From contig NC_060893.1 of the NCBI RefSeq assembly GCF_014805685.1, positions 13,669,773-13,733,772 on the forward strand: DNA of 64,000 nucleotides. Direction: 5' to 3'. The notes under the pieces are model-generated. The model had not been told where the DNA came from. It saw nothing but the letters and a program-made list of their open reading frames with translations, and did not search any database. Shown one piece after another: positions 35,223 to 48,023 of the stretch (position 1 is the first letter of the stretch; each line of letters opens with the position of its first letter). The translations under genes were made by a program, and so were the position numbers. Source of the DNA: Silurus meridionalis (taxonomy: Eukaryota; Chordata; Actinopteri; Siluriformes; Siluridae).

Positions 35223-35879
35223 TGTAAATATAATTAATAATATACCAAATAATGGAAAAGGTATTTATCAGCTACAATAAATCAGATTCTAAAGAAAAAT
35301 CAATCACACAATAGAATTATTTTAATCAATGCTCATTAAATCCAGTGTGCCATGAAAAAGTAGACAATTTATAAATGTTAATAAATGTAAACAATGAAAT
35401 CTTTATTTTGATTATTCAAAATATAATTTGAATTTCCATATACCATGTGGTCTACCCTTGGAATAAATTGGAATAAAAACTCTCTGTAACTGTAGTGTGG
35501 GCAGAGATTATTCTTCTAAAAGAAATTCCCTATATGAAATATTTTGACATTCAAAAATTTCTCATATGTGTTTAATTTGTTAAAGCAGCCATAGCATATG
35601 ATTCGTTTCATTTAATGATACCGTTTTGTTCCTTTTGTTTATTGTTTATTTATTTATTATTTCTACAGAAATTAAACGTCAATAAGCCAAGCTACAGTGC
35701 ACTGTGGGAATCGTCTCTATTGGGATCCTTAAGATCTTTACATTATTCCGTAGGGAATGAGTACATGTGTGTGTGTGTGTGTGTGTGTGTCCTTCTTCGT
35801 GTGTTTGTCTATGCTGATCACACACACTCTGTCTGGCTCCCACACCCCATTGCTAGTCTTATAGAAGACCCATACATTT

Positions 35880-36060
35880 AGCCAGACACTGGGAAAGGGG
35901 GCTCCATCGTTACCCCACGTCCCCTTAGCCTTTCCAGTCCAGACATTTTGGGGGGTCTGTCTGGACTAGCTGTGGTAGACAACCTTGAACTCCTGTCACA
36001 ACAGCTACCCATAGGGGCAGAGGTCAACACCCACAGTCACTTTGTCACACAGTGCTGAAT
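35880..36060. promoter_or_regulatory. Possible conserved non-coding element
   Basis: A block of complex, balanced-composition sequence containing GGGGGCTCCATCG, TTTTGGGGGGTCTGTCTGG and CATAGGGGCAGAGGTCAAC, set in AT-rich DNA with no coding potential. Called only on composition and on its place near the mir-9 gene. Confidence 0.25.
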
Positions 36061-36657
36061 CAATGTTGCATTATAATCACATTCACACTTCAGTGGAATT
36101 CAGACATGCATTCCAATGCATTACAAACCACAGACAATACATGAGAGTCTGGTAAACTATCTGCAATGCAAAACTGACATTTGGTTAAAAAATTAATATG
36201 AAATAAATGAATAATTTGAAAAGTGTATTATTATTTACTCCCTCCATTTTTGTATTTCCTAATCAAATACTGACTGAAAAAACTTTTATTAATTTAAGTT
36301 TAATTCAAAAGAATTTATGATCATTCTTATATCATATAATAATCTAATAATAGACATTTAATTTAGCAGCTACATTTAGACAATTTGTCAATACAATAGT
36401 AAGAAAGTCTGCCATGCTATGACAACGTGGACTATTTAGTCATTTTATTTTCATTGTAAACAATGAAATACTTGTTTTGATTGTTTTCTTAATATAAGCC
36501 ATTATATGAGTAACTAAAAATGCTTGTAAATAAAATAATAAATATGATAGATAATAGGAAATCTGGAGGTCAGAAGGTGAGTAGCCTGTGATTATTTGAT
36601 TTAATATTCTGGGGGTTTACCTGGGGTCATTCCCTTGTATAATATGGAATGGATTTT

Positions 36658-36659
36658 TG

Positions 36660-36714
<55 letters not shown>
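36658..36714. repeat. (TTA)n microsatellite
   Basis: About 18 ATT/TTA units. Confidence 0.97.
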
Positions 36715-36716
<2 letters not shown>

Positions 36717-37456
36717 TTTATTTTTTACAGTTGATAATATCACTTTAAGAACTATTGAAGAATGTTTCTTATTTTCTATACGAAACTTTTGTTATATTGA
36801 AAAGATTTTTCCCAAAGTGTTTCAAGAATTTGATTGAAATTCGTTTGTTTTACACACTCGGTTATGAGCACTTTAACAATAGAAGTGAATATCTCTGATC
36901 TGAGACTAACAGTCACTGAAGTTGCTACAAAGCATCGCAAAGGTAACGTGTAAGCTGGGAGAGAGCAATGCGATGCTCGCTGTGAGGCTTTTGGGAAACT
37001 CTGCCATGAAAATTGATTAAATACAAACGGTTTTACACTATCAGCATTACTGAAACCAAATTTTGTGAAATACGGAAAAAATAAATACGGAAAAAACACC
37101 AGACAACTGGAACATCGCAATGCATAAAAAAATACCGGGAAAATTGCATTAAGAAAAAATGAACCCATTATACTGAATGTAGCAGGATGGGATCCTCAAA
37201 ACTAAATCTATATTAAATGCTTAATGTGCCATTTTGTAATATTTGTACATATTTATATATTTTTATTAGATTCAGATTTAGCGATTTTGCTCTAATCCCA
37301 AAACTAGCAGTGAGATGGAATAACGTTTAAATGAAAATTGTAATATATGATAGCTATGATTATTATAGCTCATTGAGATAGTGAGTGTCCTTAAAGATAA
37401 CGAAATTAATGAATTTTAATAAAAGTCCTCCAATAATTTATTGTTTCAGGACATAA

Positions 37457-37520
37457 TATTAATAATAATAATAATAATAATAATTATTATTATTATTATT
37501 ATTATTATTGTTATTATTAT

Positions 37521-37556
<36 letters not shown>

Positions 37557-37567
37557 TAATATTATTA
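37457..37567. repeat. Alternating (AAT)n/(ATT)n palindromic microsatellite
   Basis: Blocks of AAT switch to ATT, back to AAT and again to ATT. The stretch is therefore self-complementary and can extrude a cruciform. It lies about 1 kb before the mir-9 promoter. Confidence 0.95.
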
Positions 37568-38439
37568 TAATGATGACCATTCATAATGATTACTTTTACA
37601 ATAGTGAGTTTAGAATTTAATAGTGAGTTTTACTATTTTTTTGTTTGAAAACTGGCCACTTCTAGACTGTAAAAATGTTTATATCCCTCACTGTAAAAAA
37701 AAGAAAAGAAAAGAAAGAAAAACACGTTATAAATTCAGCTTATCTGTTTACTAATAACGCTCTGTTTTCCTTAAACAAACAAAAGCTAATAGACAATAAA
37801 ACCATGCAATTTAAAATGCTGCAAAACTTTTACCCTTTTGATTAAATATATTTGCTAGAAGCAATACACATATATACACAAATATAGTTAGATAATCTTT
37901 AGATTATTTTTATTATTTTGTTAAATTTTTGGCTAAATAACAAAAACCAGAAATAATTTACTGGAAATGTTTTTATGTCTGATCTGGTATTCTTTTTTTA
38001 AAGAAATAGAGAGAATGTAGATTTTGAGACTTAAATCAATATTTTGTAGCAGTTCAATGTGTCTGTTCATCCTAAATTAGTAGCATTTTCTTTATATGTT
38101 TGAGTTATTGTACATTTCTGAATTTCTACCTATTGTTACGGCTTATATCATATCATATCATATCATAGTGATCGTTATTCAACAATGTTTGAATGTAAAT
38201 TTGTGTAATTTTTAGATTTAATGTAAATATAGTTCCTTGTATATGAGATTAGTGTAATTTTACACGTGACATAGGTTATTTTATTTTGGGGGAAATTTGA
38301 AGCTAAATTAGGATAAAACATTTTTACAACAATATGATAATAAAGGTTTAAATTGCTTTGAAATGAACGTGTGTAAATGGTTATTTGTTATATATATAAG
38401 CCTAAATGAAACAGGTAGTTCCCTCGTCCTCAGCGACTT

Positions 38440-38645
38440 CATCATCACCGGGCTCTCTAGCCCCGCCCACTCTCCTGCCGTAACGCGCGCGCCGGTCCTC
38501 CGCCGCGTCCTCGCACTGTGATTGGTCAGTGCGAACGACGGCGCTCACAGAGTCTGGGTGACGTCAATGCAGACGCTGTGGACGAGGGGAAGAAAAGCGG
38601 TGGTCGGTGGTACGCGAGGTGCAGAAGAGCAAGCGGAGGGTCGGA
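38440..38645 (+). promoter_or_regulatory. CpG-rich promoter of the mir-9 host transcript
   Basis: A sharp CpG-rich island after 5 kb of AT-rich DNA. Sites in order: GC box (AGCCCCGCCCAC, about 38460), CGCGCGCGCCGG, an inverted CCAAT box (GATTGGTCAG, about 38520) and a perfect palindromic CRE, TGACGTCA, at 38559-38566. The spacing is that of a typical CpG promoter firing rightward at about 38.6 kb. It is 2.4 kb upstream of the mir-9 hairpin. A possible first-exon donor is GTGAGT at 38951. Confidence 0.6.
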
Positions 38646-38838
38646 CATCAGCATCATCTGATGATGGTGATCAAGAAAATCGATTTAATGCATGAAGACC
38701 GAACAGGATAGTAGATCTGTAGATAGTCTACTCAGCTGAACAAGTCAATTTACAACAAATAACTTCGCGTCGAGCTCTTTTAGGATTTCTGTGTTTATAG
38801 GCTGCAGGATTAGCACACACATATACAAATATAATAAC

Positions 38839-38842
<4 letters not shown>

Positions 38843-38881
<39 letters not shown>
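38843..38881. repeat. (GA)n microsatellite
   Basis: About 19 GA units in the predicted first part of the mir-9 host transcript. Confidence 0.95.
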
Positions 38882-38882
<1 letters not shown>

Positions 38883-39456
38883 GTATGGCTGTAACGTCAC
38901 ATCTACACGTTTGATGAGGATGATGAAGATGCTGCGTTATAACTCCATGTGTGAGTCCATTTTAAAGGAATGCAGTCCAGAGGTATTGTACTAAAAACAA
39001 ACTAATAGAAATTGTGCTTTTTATCCAGCAAATGTATCATTTGAATAGCATTTTTAATCATTTTATTTATTTTAAATATTATATTATGTAAACTGGGAGT
39101 GTGGAATAGGACATGGAGGTGGAGGTGTACAGGCTGTGAATTTTCTCTATTAAATGATAGATTCTGTTTGATGATTCATTCGTGGCTGGTTTTGTGGAAA
39201 ATACTGATATTTGTGATAATTTTTAACTACACGGCCGACCTCTTCAGCAGTGAATGGGAATAGGGTGGACACTACAGCCTACACTATCGTGTTATAAGGT
39301 GTCTTTTGTCCTCAAGAACTTCCACTCATTTACTTTTACTCATTAAGCATTGCTCAGTCCAGTTGTCAACTACTATTCCTGTTCTCTATTGGTCTAGATT
39401 ATTGTTATCCTGTGAATGTATTCGTTTGTAAATCCTGAAACGTTTAACTCTAGATT

Positions 39457-39461
<5 letters not shown>

Positions 39462-39541
<80 letters not shown>
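39462..39541. repeat. (TA)n microsatellite
   Basis: About 40 TA units. Confidence 0.98.
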
Positions 39542-39544
<3 letters not shown>

Positions 39545-39924
39545 TAAATAATATAATTTTGTTGCTTTTTGTAAAATTAGTCTATGCACTCCCACTTGCA
39601 AGTTTAGCTGTAATCTATAGAAGGTAACATACAGGCTTATAGCAGCCTATTTTCATAAACTACAAATAAGAATTTCAAAATATAAATATTTCTTGATTCA
39701 GTGTCTGCTAACAATTGACAGAGATTTACATGCAGATATTAGCCTACATAAATATTTGTGTAATTGGATTGAAAATATCTGATTAAATGTTGATCAATAA
39801 CTAGAAGATCTGCTAGAATACAGTTTTGGTGAGTGATTATGGTCAGATATAATTTAATGATCGTGCAAGATCGTGGGAGGTTATCATTCAGTGAACAGAG
39901 TGTGGCCTACATGTGCACACGCAC

Positions 39925-39927
<3 letters not shown>

Positions 39928-39988
<61 letters not shown>

Positions 39989-40292
39989 ATACTCACATTA
40001 TATACTCACATTACACATACCATGTGCACGCTCGTCTTATACAAACCATGTACACATTCACCTTACACACACCATGTACACAATCACCGTACACACACCA
40101 TATGCACACTTGCCGTATACACACCATGTGCACACTTACATTACACACACCATTTACACACTCAACTTACATACACCATGTGCACACCCACCTTACACAC
40201 ACCATGTACATAATCACCGTACACACACCATGTGCACACCCACCTTACACACACCATGTACACATTCATCTTACTCACACAATGCACACACA
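39928..40292. repeat. (CA)n followed by a CA-rich minisatellite
   Basis: About 28 CA units run to 39983. Roughly twelve copies of a 24-26 base unit follow, typified by CTTACACACACCATGTACACA, with variable positions (GTGCACAC, GTACATAA, CCGTACAC). The unit seems to have grown out of the CA repeat. All three forward frames are open through it, giving meaningless His-Thr-rich frames. Confidence 0.95.
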
Positions 40293-40455
40293 AGTCTGAC
40301 AGTCAAGATGTCTTTGGTCTGGTTAAAAGAATATTTTAATTGTACTTCATATCAAGGAAGATTTCATAATTTAATACAATTGTGTTTGTAATATTTGATA
40401 AACTGTATTGGTAAATTTTCCAAAATATAGTGGTGTAAGGTTTAAAGGCTAGCTA

Positions 40456-40460
<5 letters not shown>

Positions 40461-40489
<29 letters not shown>

Positions 40490-40492
40490 ATA

Positions 40493-40529
<37 letters not shown>

Positions 40530-40530
40530 T
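40461..40530. repeat. (AAAT)n and (TTA)n microsatellites
   Basis: An AAAT run at 40461-40487 is followed by an ATT run at about 40496-40530. Confidence 0.93.
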
Positions 40531-41047
40531 GTTATTGTTGTATTACTTTAATTATTTTACATGTAAATATATATATACTTTGAGATTTCTGTTTTTGTGT
40601 TTAAGAAACTTGTTCGATTAGGCCACAATTAGACATTAGATTAAAAAAAAAAAAACTGTATTATAACGTCTACAATTTATTTTAAACATAGGTATTTTTA
40701 TGTATTGTGAATCAATGGAATTCGATCACTGTGGGTGGGTATAAAACGTGTTACAATAAAAAATAATACAGTATTGTACACATATTACCTTAATAGCGAA
40801 TTGTTAGAATAACAATCACATAGTGTGTATTTTTAAAGCTTAATCTTGGGGAAGTCTGAAAAAGGAATCATGTTCAGTTGCAAATAATCTGAAGGCTTGC
40901 TTTTGCTTCTCTGTGCTTCTTCGCTTATCCAATTAGTTCCTTTCTTTATTCATCTGTCTCCGTTTTTCTTGCAGACGTGTAACCGCGACTCCTCCTGTAC
41001 AGAGTTTCCTCTGACTCGAGGAGAAGCAGCAGGAAACATGCAGAGGG

Positions 41048-41130
41048 GTTGGTTTCTGTCTTTGGTTATCTAGCTGTATGAGTATAAAAACTTTTCATAA
41101 AGCTAGATAACCGAAAGTAGAAATTAATCT
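41048..41130 (+). ncRNA. mir9: mir-9 precursor hairpin (mir-9-3 locus by synteny)
   Basis: miR-9 is a neural microRNA controlling progenitor proliferation and differentiation. The 5p mature RNA is 41059-41081 (seed CTTTGGT at 41060-41066) and the 3p RNA is 41097-41118 (starting ATAAAGCTAGAT); both are identical to the conserved vertebrate forms. A 15-base loop (41082-41096) separates them, and the outer stem pairs GGTTTCTG with TAGAAATTA. The 3' flank TAGAAATTAATCTCA resembles the human mir-9-3 flank, and the location between rhcg and polg supports that paralogue. The hairpin sits within a predicted exon of its host RNA. Confidence 0.98.
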
Positions 41131-41854
41131 CAAACTCGCATCCAGTCTGTTTGCATCTTCTGACCTAGCGATTTATGGACATATTTATCAGGTAGGCCTA
41201 CAAAATATTTACTGTAGTTAATAAAATGATGTATAAATTAAAACTTCTAAATACGTCTTATTATGTACACACTTATCTAAGCTTTCCTCATTGAGCTGAT
41301 TTCTGGAAAAGAAAAGAAAAATGTTTTAAACCATATTTATTGAGGTTTTTTCATTTGAAGTGAAAAAGAAACAGAGAGAGTAGATCCATGTAGATTCTTG
41401 TTGCCAGGGGAGTTTAGGTTATTTGGGACGACTGTGGAACTTTATTCACTTTTGTAAGATTCTAAGATAAACTTCAATTCTGTGCTTGATTGTATAGGAT
41501 TAAAAAAAACAAACAAACAAACAAAAAAAGCACTGTATATCTTAAACTGCTTATTAAACAAAATTTGTGAGAATTCATTAGTTTTTTTTTTATTTGATTT
41601 CCATGAAGGTCGATATACAAGTGCTAAGCACATTCCTATCCTCACCTTAAACTTTGCAACATTTTATATTAGCTAAGCTTTAATTAGTCTTTATTAAATT
41701 GGATGTGCCTACCAGTATTAAGTAAACATTTTATTCATTCATTTACATTATATACAGTATTTAGAGTGAAATGCTTTTTATTTATAACATTACATTTACA
41801 AAGCTTCAGTATTTGCATAATTGGTGTCTTCATGTTTGAGATGCTTATGTACTG

Positions 41855-41886
41855 TATGTATGTATGTCTGTATGTATGTATGTATG

Positions 41887-41916
<30 letters not shown>
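41855..41916. repeat. (GTAT)n microsatellite
   Basis: About 15 GTAT units with one interruption. Confidence 0.95.
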
Positions 41917-41917
<1 letters not shown>

Positions 41918-42462
41918 GTGTGTCTGTATGTATTTATAAATAATTATATGCTTTCAGTAGTATAATGAGAGCATGTTCTGGTGAGCATATGTTTAAAGAA
42001 CTTGCTTTATAGTGTCTGTGCAGCAAAACGTTAGGCTGCCATGGTACCAGTTCGGTAATAATCAGAATAAATATTTTTTTCAATGTTTAATTTTTGTTTT
42101 TTCTTACATTCCAGTTCAAAGCCTTGTTCTACTCTGCAACATGCCATGACGAGGAAATGTGACATGATCTTATGCAACATTATGTACAGAAGAAGTGACA
42201 GATACATAAATGCTAGGAGGAAAACGTCTTTGTTCCTGATTACAATATTTCTCCTCATGACACGAGATCTTTGGTGCCATCTGGGGGAAATGGGGCACGG
42301 TGCCCATGCCACCGGCAATGAAGTCCCATCATCTCCCTGGAGCCCTGGCACAATGAATGGGGAAGGCAGGGAGGCCATCTTGAGGGAGATCTCACTAAAA
42401 CAGCTAAGATGGCTGGACTGGCACACGAGGTGAGTTGCATCATAGCCTTTTCTATTCCTCTG

Positions 42463-42479
42463 TGTGTGTATTTGTGTGT

Positions 42480-42526
<47 letters not shown>

Positions 42527-42546
42527 CGTGCGTGTGTGTGTGTGTG
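42463..42546. repeat. (TG)n microsatellite
   Basis: Interrupted TG run directly after the splice donor of the predicted 42115-42429 exon. Confidence 0.96.
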
Positions 42547-43759
42547 CGTGCACGCGCATATGCATAAATGCATTTGAGTGCTAAACCAGTCAGGCTCAGC
42601 TCATTGCCTATCTGATTTTACTATACTAATTAAAAGAGTGGAGGAGGGGAGGTAAAGAAAACAAATGAGCTGGCACCGATTGCAGTAGAGGCTGCCATCT
42701 TCTTTTGTTAGGATCGCCATGTGAACGAACATCAAAATCTGGTCTTTTAAATTTTTGTTGTTACCACACAGATACCATTACATTGTAGCTCAACTTAAAA
42801 TCGCATTTTATATTTTATTACTTATTCCCTGTAAGTAGCTGCCAGTCTGTTATTAAAGTGCCACTATATAAATCATCCTGAGCGAAATGACATGAACTAT
42901 AGGATTTTACAGCATTTTGTAGATTAATAAGATTAATAAAAAAAAAATTTAAAAAAATGTGACAGGATGAATTCATTGATTATTATTATTAATATAATAA
43001 TTAATGCACAATTATAGTAGTAATAGGGTTTAAATATCTGCCATTTGTAGCTTATAGGTATGATACACAAAATGATAATACCTGGAACTGGAACATCATG
43101 CTTAGATTTTTCCCAGATGTTGACATATATACCATATGTAGTTTATCATTTGTCGTTTCACTTTTTTTTTTAAAATAAATAGTTGTGTTTGCAGTCAGGG
43201 ATGGATAATGAGAGGAAAATAGAGAGGAGACAATAAAGCAACTAGCACTGCTAATGAGTGGGGCTGAGCAAAGGTCCTCTTGACATAGTTGCACTGAAAG
43301 GAAAGAAAAGGCCAAAGCCTTAGTGTGTCAATGGGAGAGGCAGCATCCCAGAGGCACTTCCCATAGACTCTGCATTCTGCTCTATTCCGCCTGTTTCACT
43401 GTTCTTCAGTCTGTTCTCCATTCCAAGTCTTCATTGCCTGTAGAAATGTCAACTAGTTGAACAAGTGAACTAAAGAACCAACAAATGAATGAATGAAAAT
43501 GCATTAACAAATAGCTATGCAAAATGATCTTTTTCTCCTCCCTTGTAAATTATAAAACACACCTGAACCATTTGCAATTTATATATTTTTTAACTAGAGC
43601 AATATAAATGTACACATAAACCAGCCTGAGATGGATAAATAATTCTCCTTTACAGCAGGTTTTTGCAACATATATATCTTTATTTAGAAGCACGACAATA
43701 AAATTTGCAGTGACATTGAGCGGTGCTGTGATACATTCGGTTCTTCACTTTATCGCTCA

Positions 43760-44065
43760 CTGGCCACAACTGAAATGACTAAAATGGCACCCCATGCCCC
43801 TGGCACTCTCTTGAATGGACGTGAGAGTGAGATGGGCCCACGGGCTGCCATGGGGTCGGCAGCTGCAGCAGCATGCCTTAATGAACAGAACGTGGTGTCT
43901 GCCATTATTATTCTGCCCCACTCGCATCTTTCCTCACTCATTGGAGGCCCCCTCCTTCCTAAAGCACCGTTCCCACCATTGTCAGGACTGGTACTTCTCC
44001 AACATCACTTGAAGGGGGCAGGGTGGGAAAGCTCAGAGCAGACTAGACAGGACCAGATGCCAAAG
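43760..44065. promoter_or_regulatory. Possible conserved enhancer in mir-9 host intron
   Basis: Some 300 bases of high-complexity, GC-balanced sequence (ATGGCACCCCATGCCCCTGG, GGGCCCACGGGCTGCC, GGAGGCCCCCTCC) inside AT-rich intron. Frames are open on both strands but no protein family is recognisable. I take it as a regulatory candidate on composition only. Confidence 0.3.
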
Positions 44066-44107
44066 ACATTAGACTGGTATGCAGATTGGAGAGCTTTTGT
44101 GTTTGAC

Positions 44108-44108
<1 letters not shown>

Positions 44109-44169
<61 letters not shown>
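44109..44169. repeat. (TG)n microsatellite
   Basis: About 30 TG units. Confidence 0.98.
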
Positions 44170-44172
<3 letters not shown>

Positions 44173-45484
44173 ATGAAGGCAAATAAACATGAGCAGGCTG
44201 TAGGCCTCCGATCATGTTAATTGGTCTACCCATTGCTAATGCTTGTCTGGTACAGATGGAGATGTTTTTGGATGTGGTGGCATACATGAAACAAGCCTCT
44301 GGCCTTTTGTCCAAAATCGAAATGTACAAAATGTTCAATGTACAAATGTACAATATCTAAAATTTACAATCTGTAAAAAGAAGTACAAATGTGGAATTTA
44401 AGGTTACTTCAGAATTAGATTTGTAAAGTCTTACTGCAGTGTTACAGCATATTGCAGTCATTTTTTATTTGTGTTCTGTTTAAAGATAATTTTAATGCAA
44501 CATTCATCCATATTGCATCAGTTTACAGTACTATTTATTAGTATTAATGTTTGAGTGGTACAGTAAATTAATTATGCTTTCTGCAGTAAAATAAATTATA
44601 ATATCTTTATTTTAATAAATTGACCTTTAATAGTTGGTGAAGAATTTGGTGTTAGTGTAAGTTAGGAGATCTTATGGAGATGCCGATGTTATCAGCATCT
44701 ATTATATCCAGTTTATTAAATCCAGTTGTGGCTTTTCCTTTAAAGGATAAATACCTCCAGTTAAAAAGGCAAATAGCTAGAGATATGATGCTGTAAGAAA
44801 TGTCAGTGTGCACATACGATAGACTGTGATAATCTGCTGTAGAAACACTTAAGAATAAAATTTAATAGGAAAAAAGGTGACAGACACTGTGAGTCAAAAA
44901 GATGAGTTGGTTGGTGTGTTTGGGAGGATGAAGGGGAGGGGGAGGCATGTGATGCTGACGGCGAGATGAGGCGCCATGTTTAGTTCTCTCTTTATGCTAC
45001 TGTATAAATGAGCACAATGGTGTGGTAGCAACCGGGTGAAAATGTACATGCGTTTGGTTATTTTTTAATATTTAATGATTCACTTTCTGAACAGGGGTCT
45101 TTAATTAAATGGCAAATAATGTATACAAAATTGCTAATTTGTTTAAAGTTTCAGAACAGGATTGCACATCATCTTATACTAACATCCACACCACTTCAAT
45201 CAAGTGCACACATTAGCTCAAATTTAGGTCAAGTGCCTGTGGAAATAACAGTAAGTCTTTGTGTGTCACAGGGCCAAAGCTTATAACTCTCATTAATGAG
45301 GTACAGTAAATCCTCTAAAGGAAAAGAGGAAAAGCTCAAGAACAATTGGAATTGCTCAAATCATTATATATAACTTTGGTGTAGGCTATTCACATCAGTA
45401 CATTTTGAGAAAAAAAAGAAACTGCATCCATACCTCACATGTGGAAGCTGCACTTAACACGAAGTAACACGCACACATGCATGT

Positions 45485-45487
<3 letters not shown>

Positions 45488-45531
<44 letters not shown>
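45488..45531. repeat. (CA)n microsatellite
   Basis: About 22 CA units. Confidence 0.98.
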
Positions 45532-45532
<1 letters not shown>

Positions 45533-46479
45533 TTGTGTCCTTAAGGGTGGAAGGGTTTTAGTATGAAAATGGGATCCTTATAGCTTTAATATTGTTCATT
45601 TCACATAAAGTCATGCCTCTTAAATGTGCATAAATGTGGATTGACAGCAAAGAGGACGTAAAAGGTTTGGCATGAATATTGAACCACCCTCATATGTCAT
45701 TCAGAGCATTGGATGACATCCAATGTATGTCAAGTATAATCTTTAGTTAAGACTAATCTCTTGCAAAGGATGCCTTAAGTATCTCCATGGAAGATAGAGA
45801 TGTTCCTCTAGTCTAGGCTTTGCAGATTAGTAGTTGTCTGCATGAAAGGTGCATAGGTAGAGGTTATTCTTTAACTAAAATCAGGAGACGTGTCTGTGTT
45901 AACCAGAGTACAGTTAACCACCAATAATCCGCGGTCCGGAACCTCGCAGCTTGAAAAATTAGCAGGTTCTCATTTGGAACCTAAATAAAAGCAAGTTATT
46001 TGAAAATTTGCAGGAATCCACAGCAGGACCGAATGTTCAGGAACGTTAGGAATAACATTTTAAACTATGCTTTCACTGACAAATTTCATAACTTTTTTAA
46101 AACACATTATTGCAGACATAATGTCTAGATTACTTCACTAAGGTATCATAGTGAAACATATGACAAGGAATTAAACACAATCACTTTTATTAAATTTTTT
46201 AAATCAGTAATTAATCATTACAAAATAATTGCTAAATAAAAGATTATCGAAGATCAAATTGAATAAACACTATTCAATAGTCAACCATAAGAGATACGTT
46301 AAAAATATTATGTGAAGTAAAAGCTCTACTGTTGTAGAGCTGCATATCTGCATTTGAAATGCATGCAGAAAAAAAACTTTAAGCCATTCATCAAGTTCAA
46401 GTTCAGTGCTGTAGAGGCATCCTGTCTGTAGCCTGTCTGTAGTCATATAGCCCTTTCTCTCTCCATATTTCTCTGTCTT

Positions 46480-46800
46480 CCCTCTCCGAGGGAGAGCTGT
46501 TCACCCTCTGACCTGTGTGAAGGTTGCTATGGGAGGAAGGCTGGCTGCTTCAGTAATGTGGCTGTGAAAAGGCAGTGCTGTCAGGGCCATCTCAAGATGT
46601 GTGCCCCCCTCCACTCCTCCGCAGCTGGGCACAGCCCCAGAGCCTGGGAATGTCAGAGCTTTGGGTTCATCAGACACCCCCTAACCCACAGAACCCCCTC
46701 TGAGACATCCTCCTCCCACAGCTCCAGTCTAGCCATAGTTTCAACAGCCAAATCTGTACCCTTGTTTATACAGCGCTCATTTCCAGTGCAAGGTGTGCTT
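46480..46800. promoter_or_regulatory. Possible conserved enhancer in mir-9 host intron
   Basis: GC-balanced block with CTCCGAGGGAGAGCTG, GGCAGTGCTGTCAGGGCC and CTGGGCACAGCCCCAGAG. The 81-codon frame inside it shows no protein similarity. It stands out from the AT-rich intron; function is inferred from place only. Confidence 0.3.
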
Positions 46801-46865
46801 TAGGGTCGCCCAAGAGTATATAACATCTCAGAACCAGAATTATTCTCTGCTTTTTCTCTCTCTGT

Positions 46866-46881
46866 GTGTGCATGTGTGTGT

Positions 46882-46922
<41 letters not shown>
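46866..46922. repeat. (TG)n microsatellite
   Basis: Interrupted TG run of about 28 units. Confidence 0.96.
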
Positions 46923-46927
<5 letters not shown>

Positions 46928-47552
46928 AATTACTCTGCCTTTTAATGCTTTACATCTGAAAGTGTACTGTGTATGAAAAGAAAATTGCTTGCATAATTGT
47001 GCTTGAAAAGTGAGATTTGAGAGTAAGCCAAGAAACACTAGTTGGCTGTCTTCTGCACAGACTTTATGTTTAAAGCGTGTATGTGTGTTGTGTTGTGTTG
47101 TGTTATGTATGTATGCATGTGTGTGTGGTGTGCCCTTGTAGGCTGCATGCATGTTTTCACCATCCATTCTAGTCTTGCTTGCTGCTGGGAGGGGACAGAG
47201 AAATAAAAGAAAAGTGATTTGCATAAGCTGCATGGAGTCCAAAGAGTGGTGAAAAAACTAATATCAGAGACCAACCAAAAGAAAAAAAGGAGAAACCCTG
47301 TGCTTGACAAACAGGAAAGAGAAAGGCTGTGTTTGCATGTGAGATCGGTTGAATTTGACAGAAAGGGTCTGATCTGCTCCCCTACAGTGATAAAAGCAAC
47401 TGGATCATCTGTGTATCATTTTAAAACTGTGACATAGTTGACACACTATTTACAAAGAATTATTGTAATACAGGAAAAGAACGATTGGTTGGGAATGTGA
47501 GAAATACATGGACATATACTATCACTATCATTTTGGTTCTACTGTGAGTGTG

Positions 47553-47560
47553 ACAATAAT

Positions 47561-47615
<55 letters not shown>
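47553..47615. repeat. (AAT)n microsatellite
   Basis: About 20 ATA/AAT units, 120 bases before the last predicted exon of the mir-9 host RNA. Confidence 0.97.
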
Positions 47616-47618
<3 letters not shown>

Positions 47619-48017
47619 GCTCATTGTATTCTCCTGGTTTTAAAAAAATTGCTTACATATATGATATTCTAATTATTTGAAACTTTTACTATAACACAGT
47701 AATATGTTTGTTTGTTTCCTTTCTGTTTTATAGATGGCTGTCTATTAAGATGGACATTCTTGGTGTGGTAACAGCAGAAGACACTGGAGGACATGAATGA
47801 ATTAGAAATATTTTCTTGCCATGAAAAATATATATACAAAAATATATACAAATCACAAAGACACAATCTGTATCTGTATATTTTGCTTTGAGTTTGTTTA
47901 TTTATTAGACTGTAATTTCTTTGTTTTGCAAAAAAAAAATATATATATATATATATTGTATGTCCAGATTGTTTTCCTTTTTTTCCTTTTTTTTTTTTTT
48001 AACCTGTGTGCAATATA

Positions 48018-48023
48018 AATAAA
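48018..48023 (+). terminator. Poly(A) signal of the mir-9 host transcript
   Basis: AATAAA preceded by a long T run and followed within 40 bases by a GTGAGTTTTTT downstream element. Confidence 0.5.

Noticed and set aside
39833..40391. Three overlapping His/Thr-rich ORFs, or a CRISPR-like array
   Set aside because: The frames are a CA-derived minisatellite. Units are contiguous and variable with no unique spacers, so it is not CRISPR.
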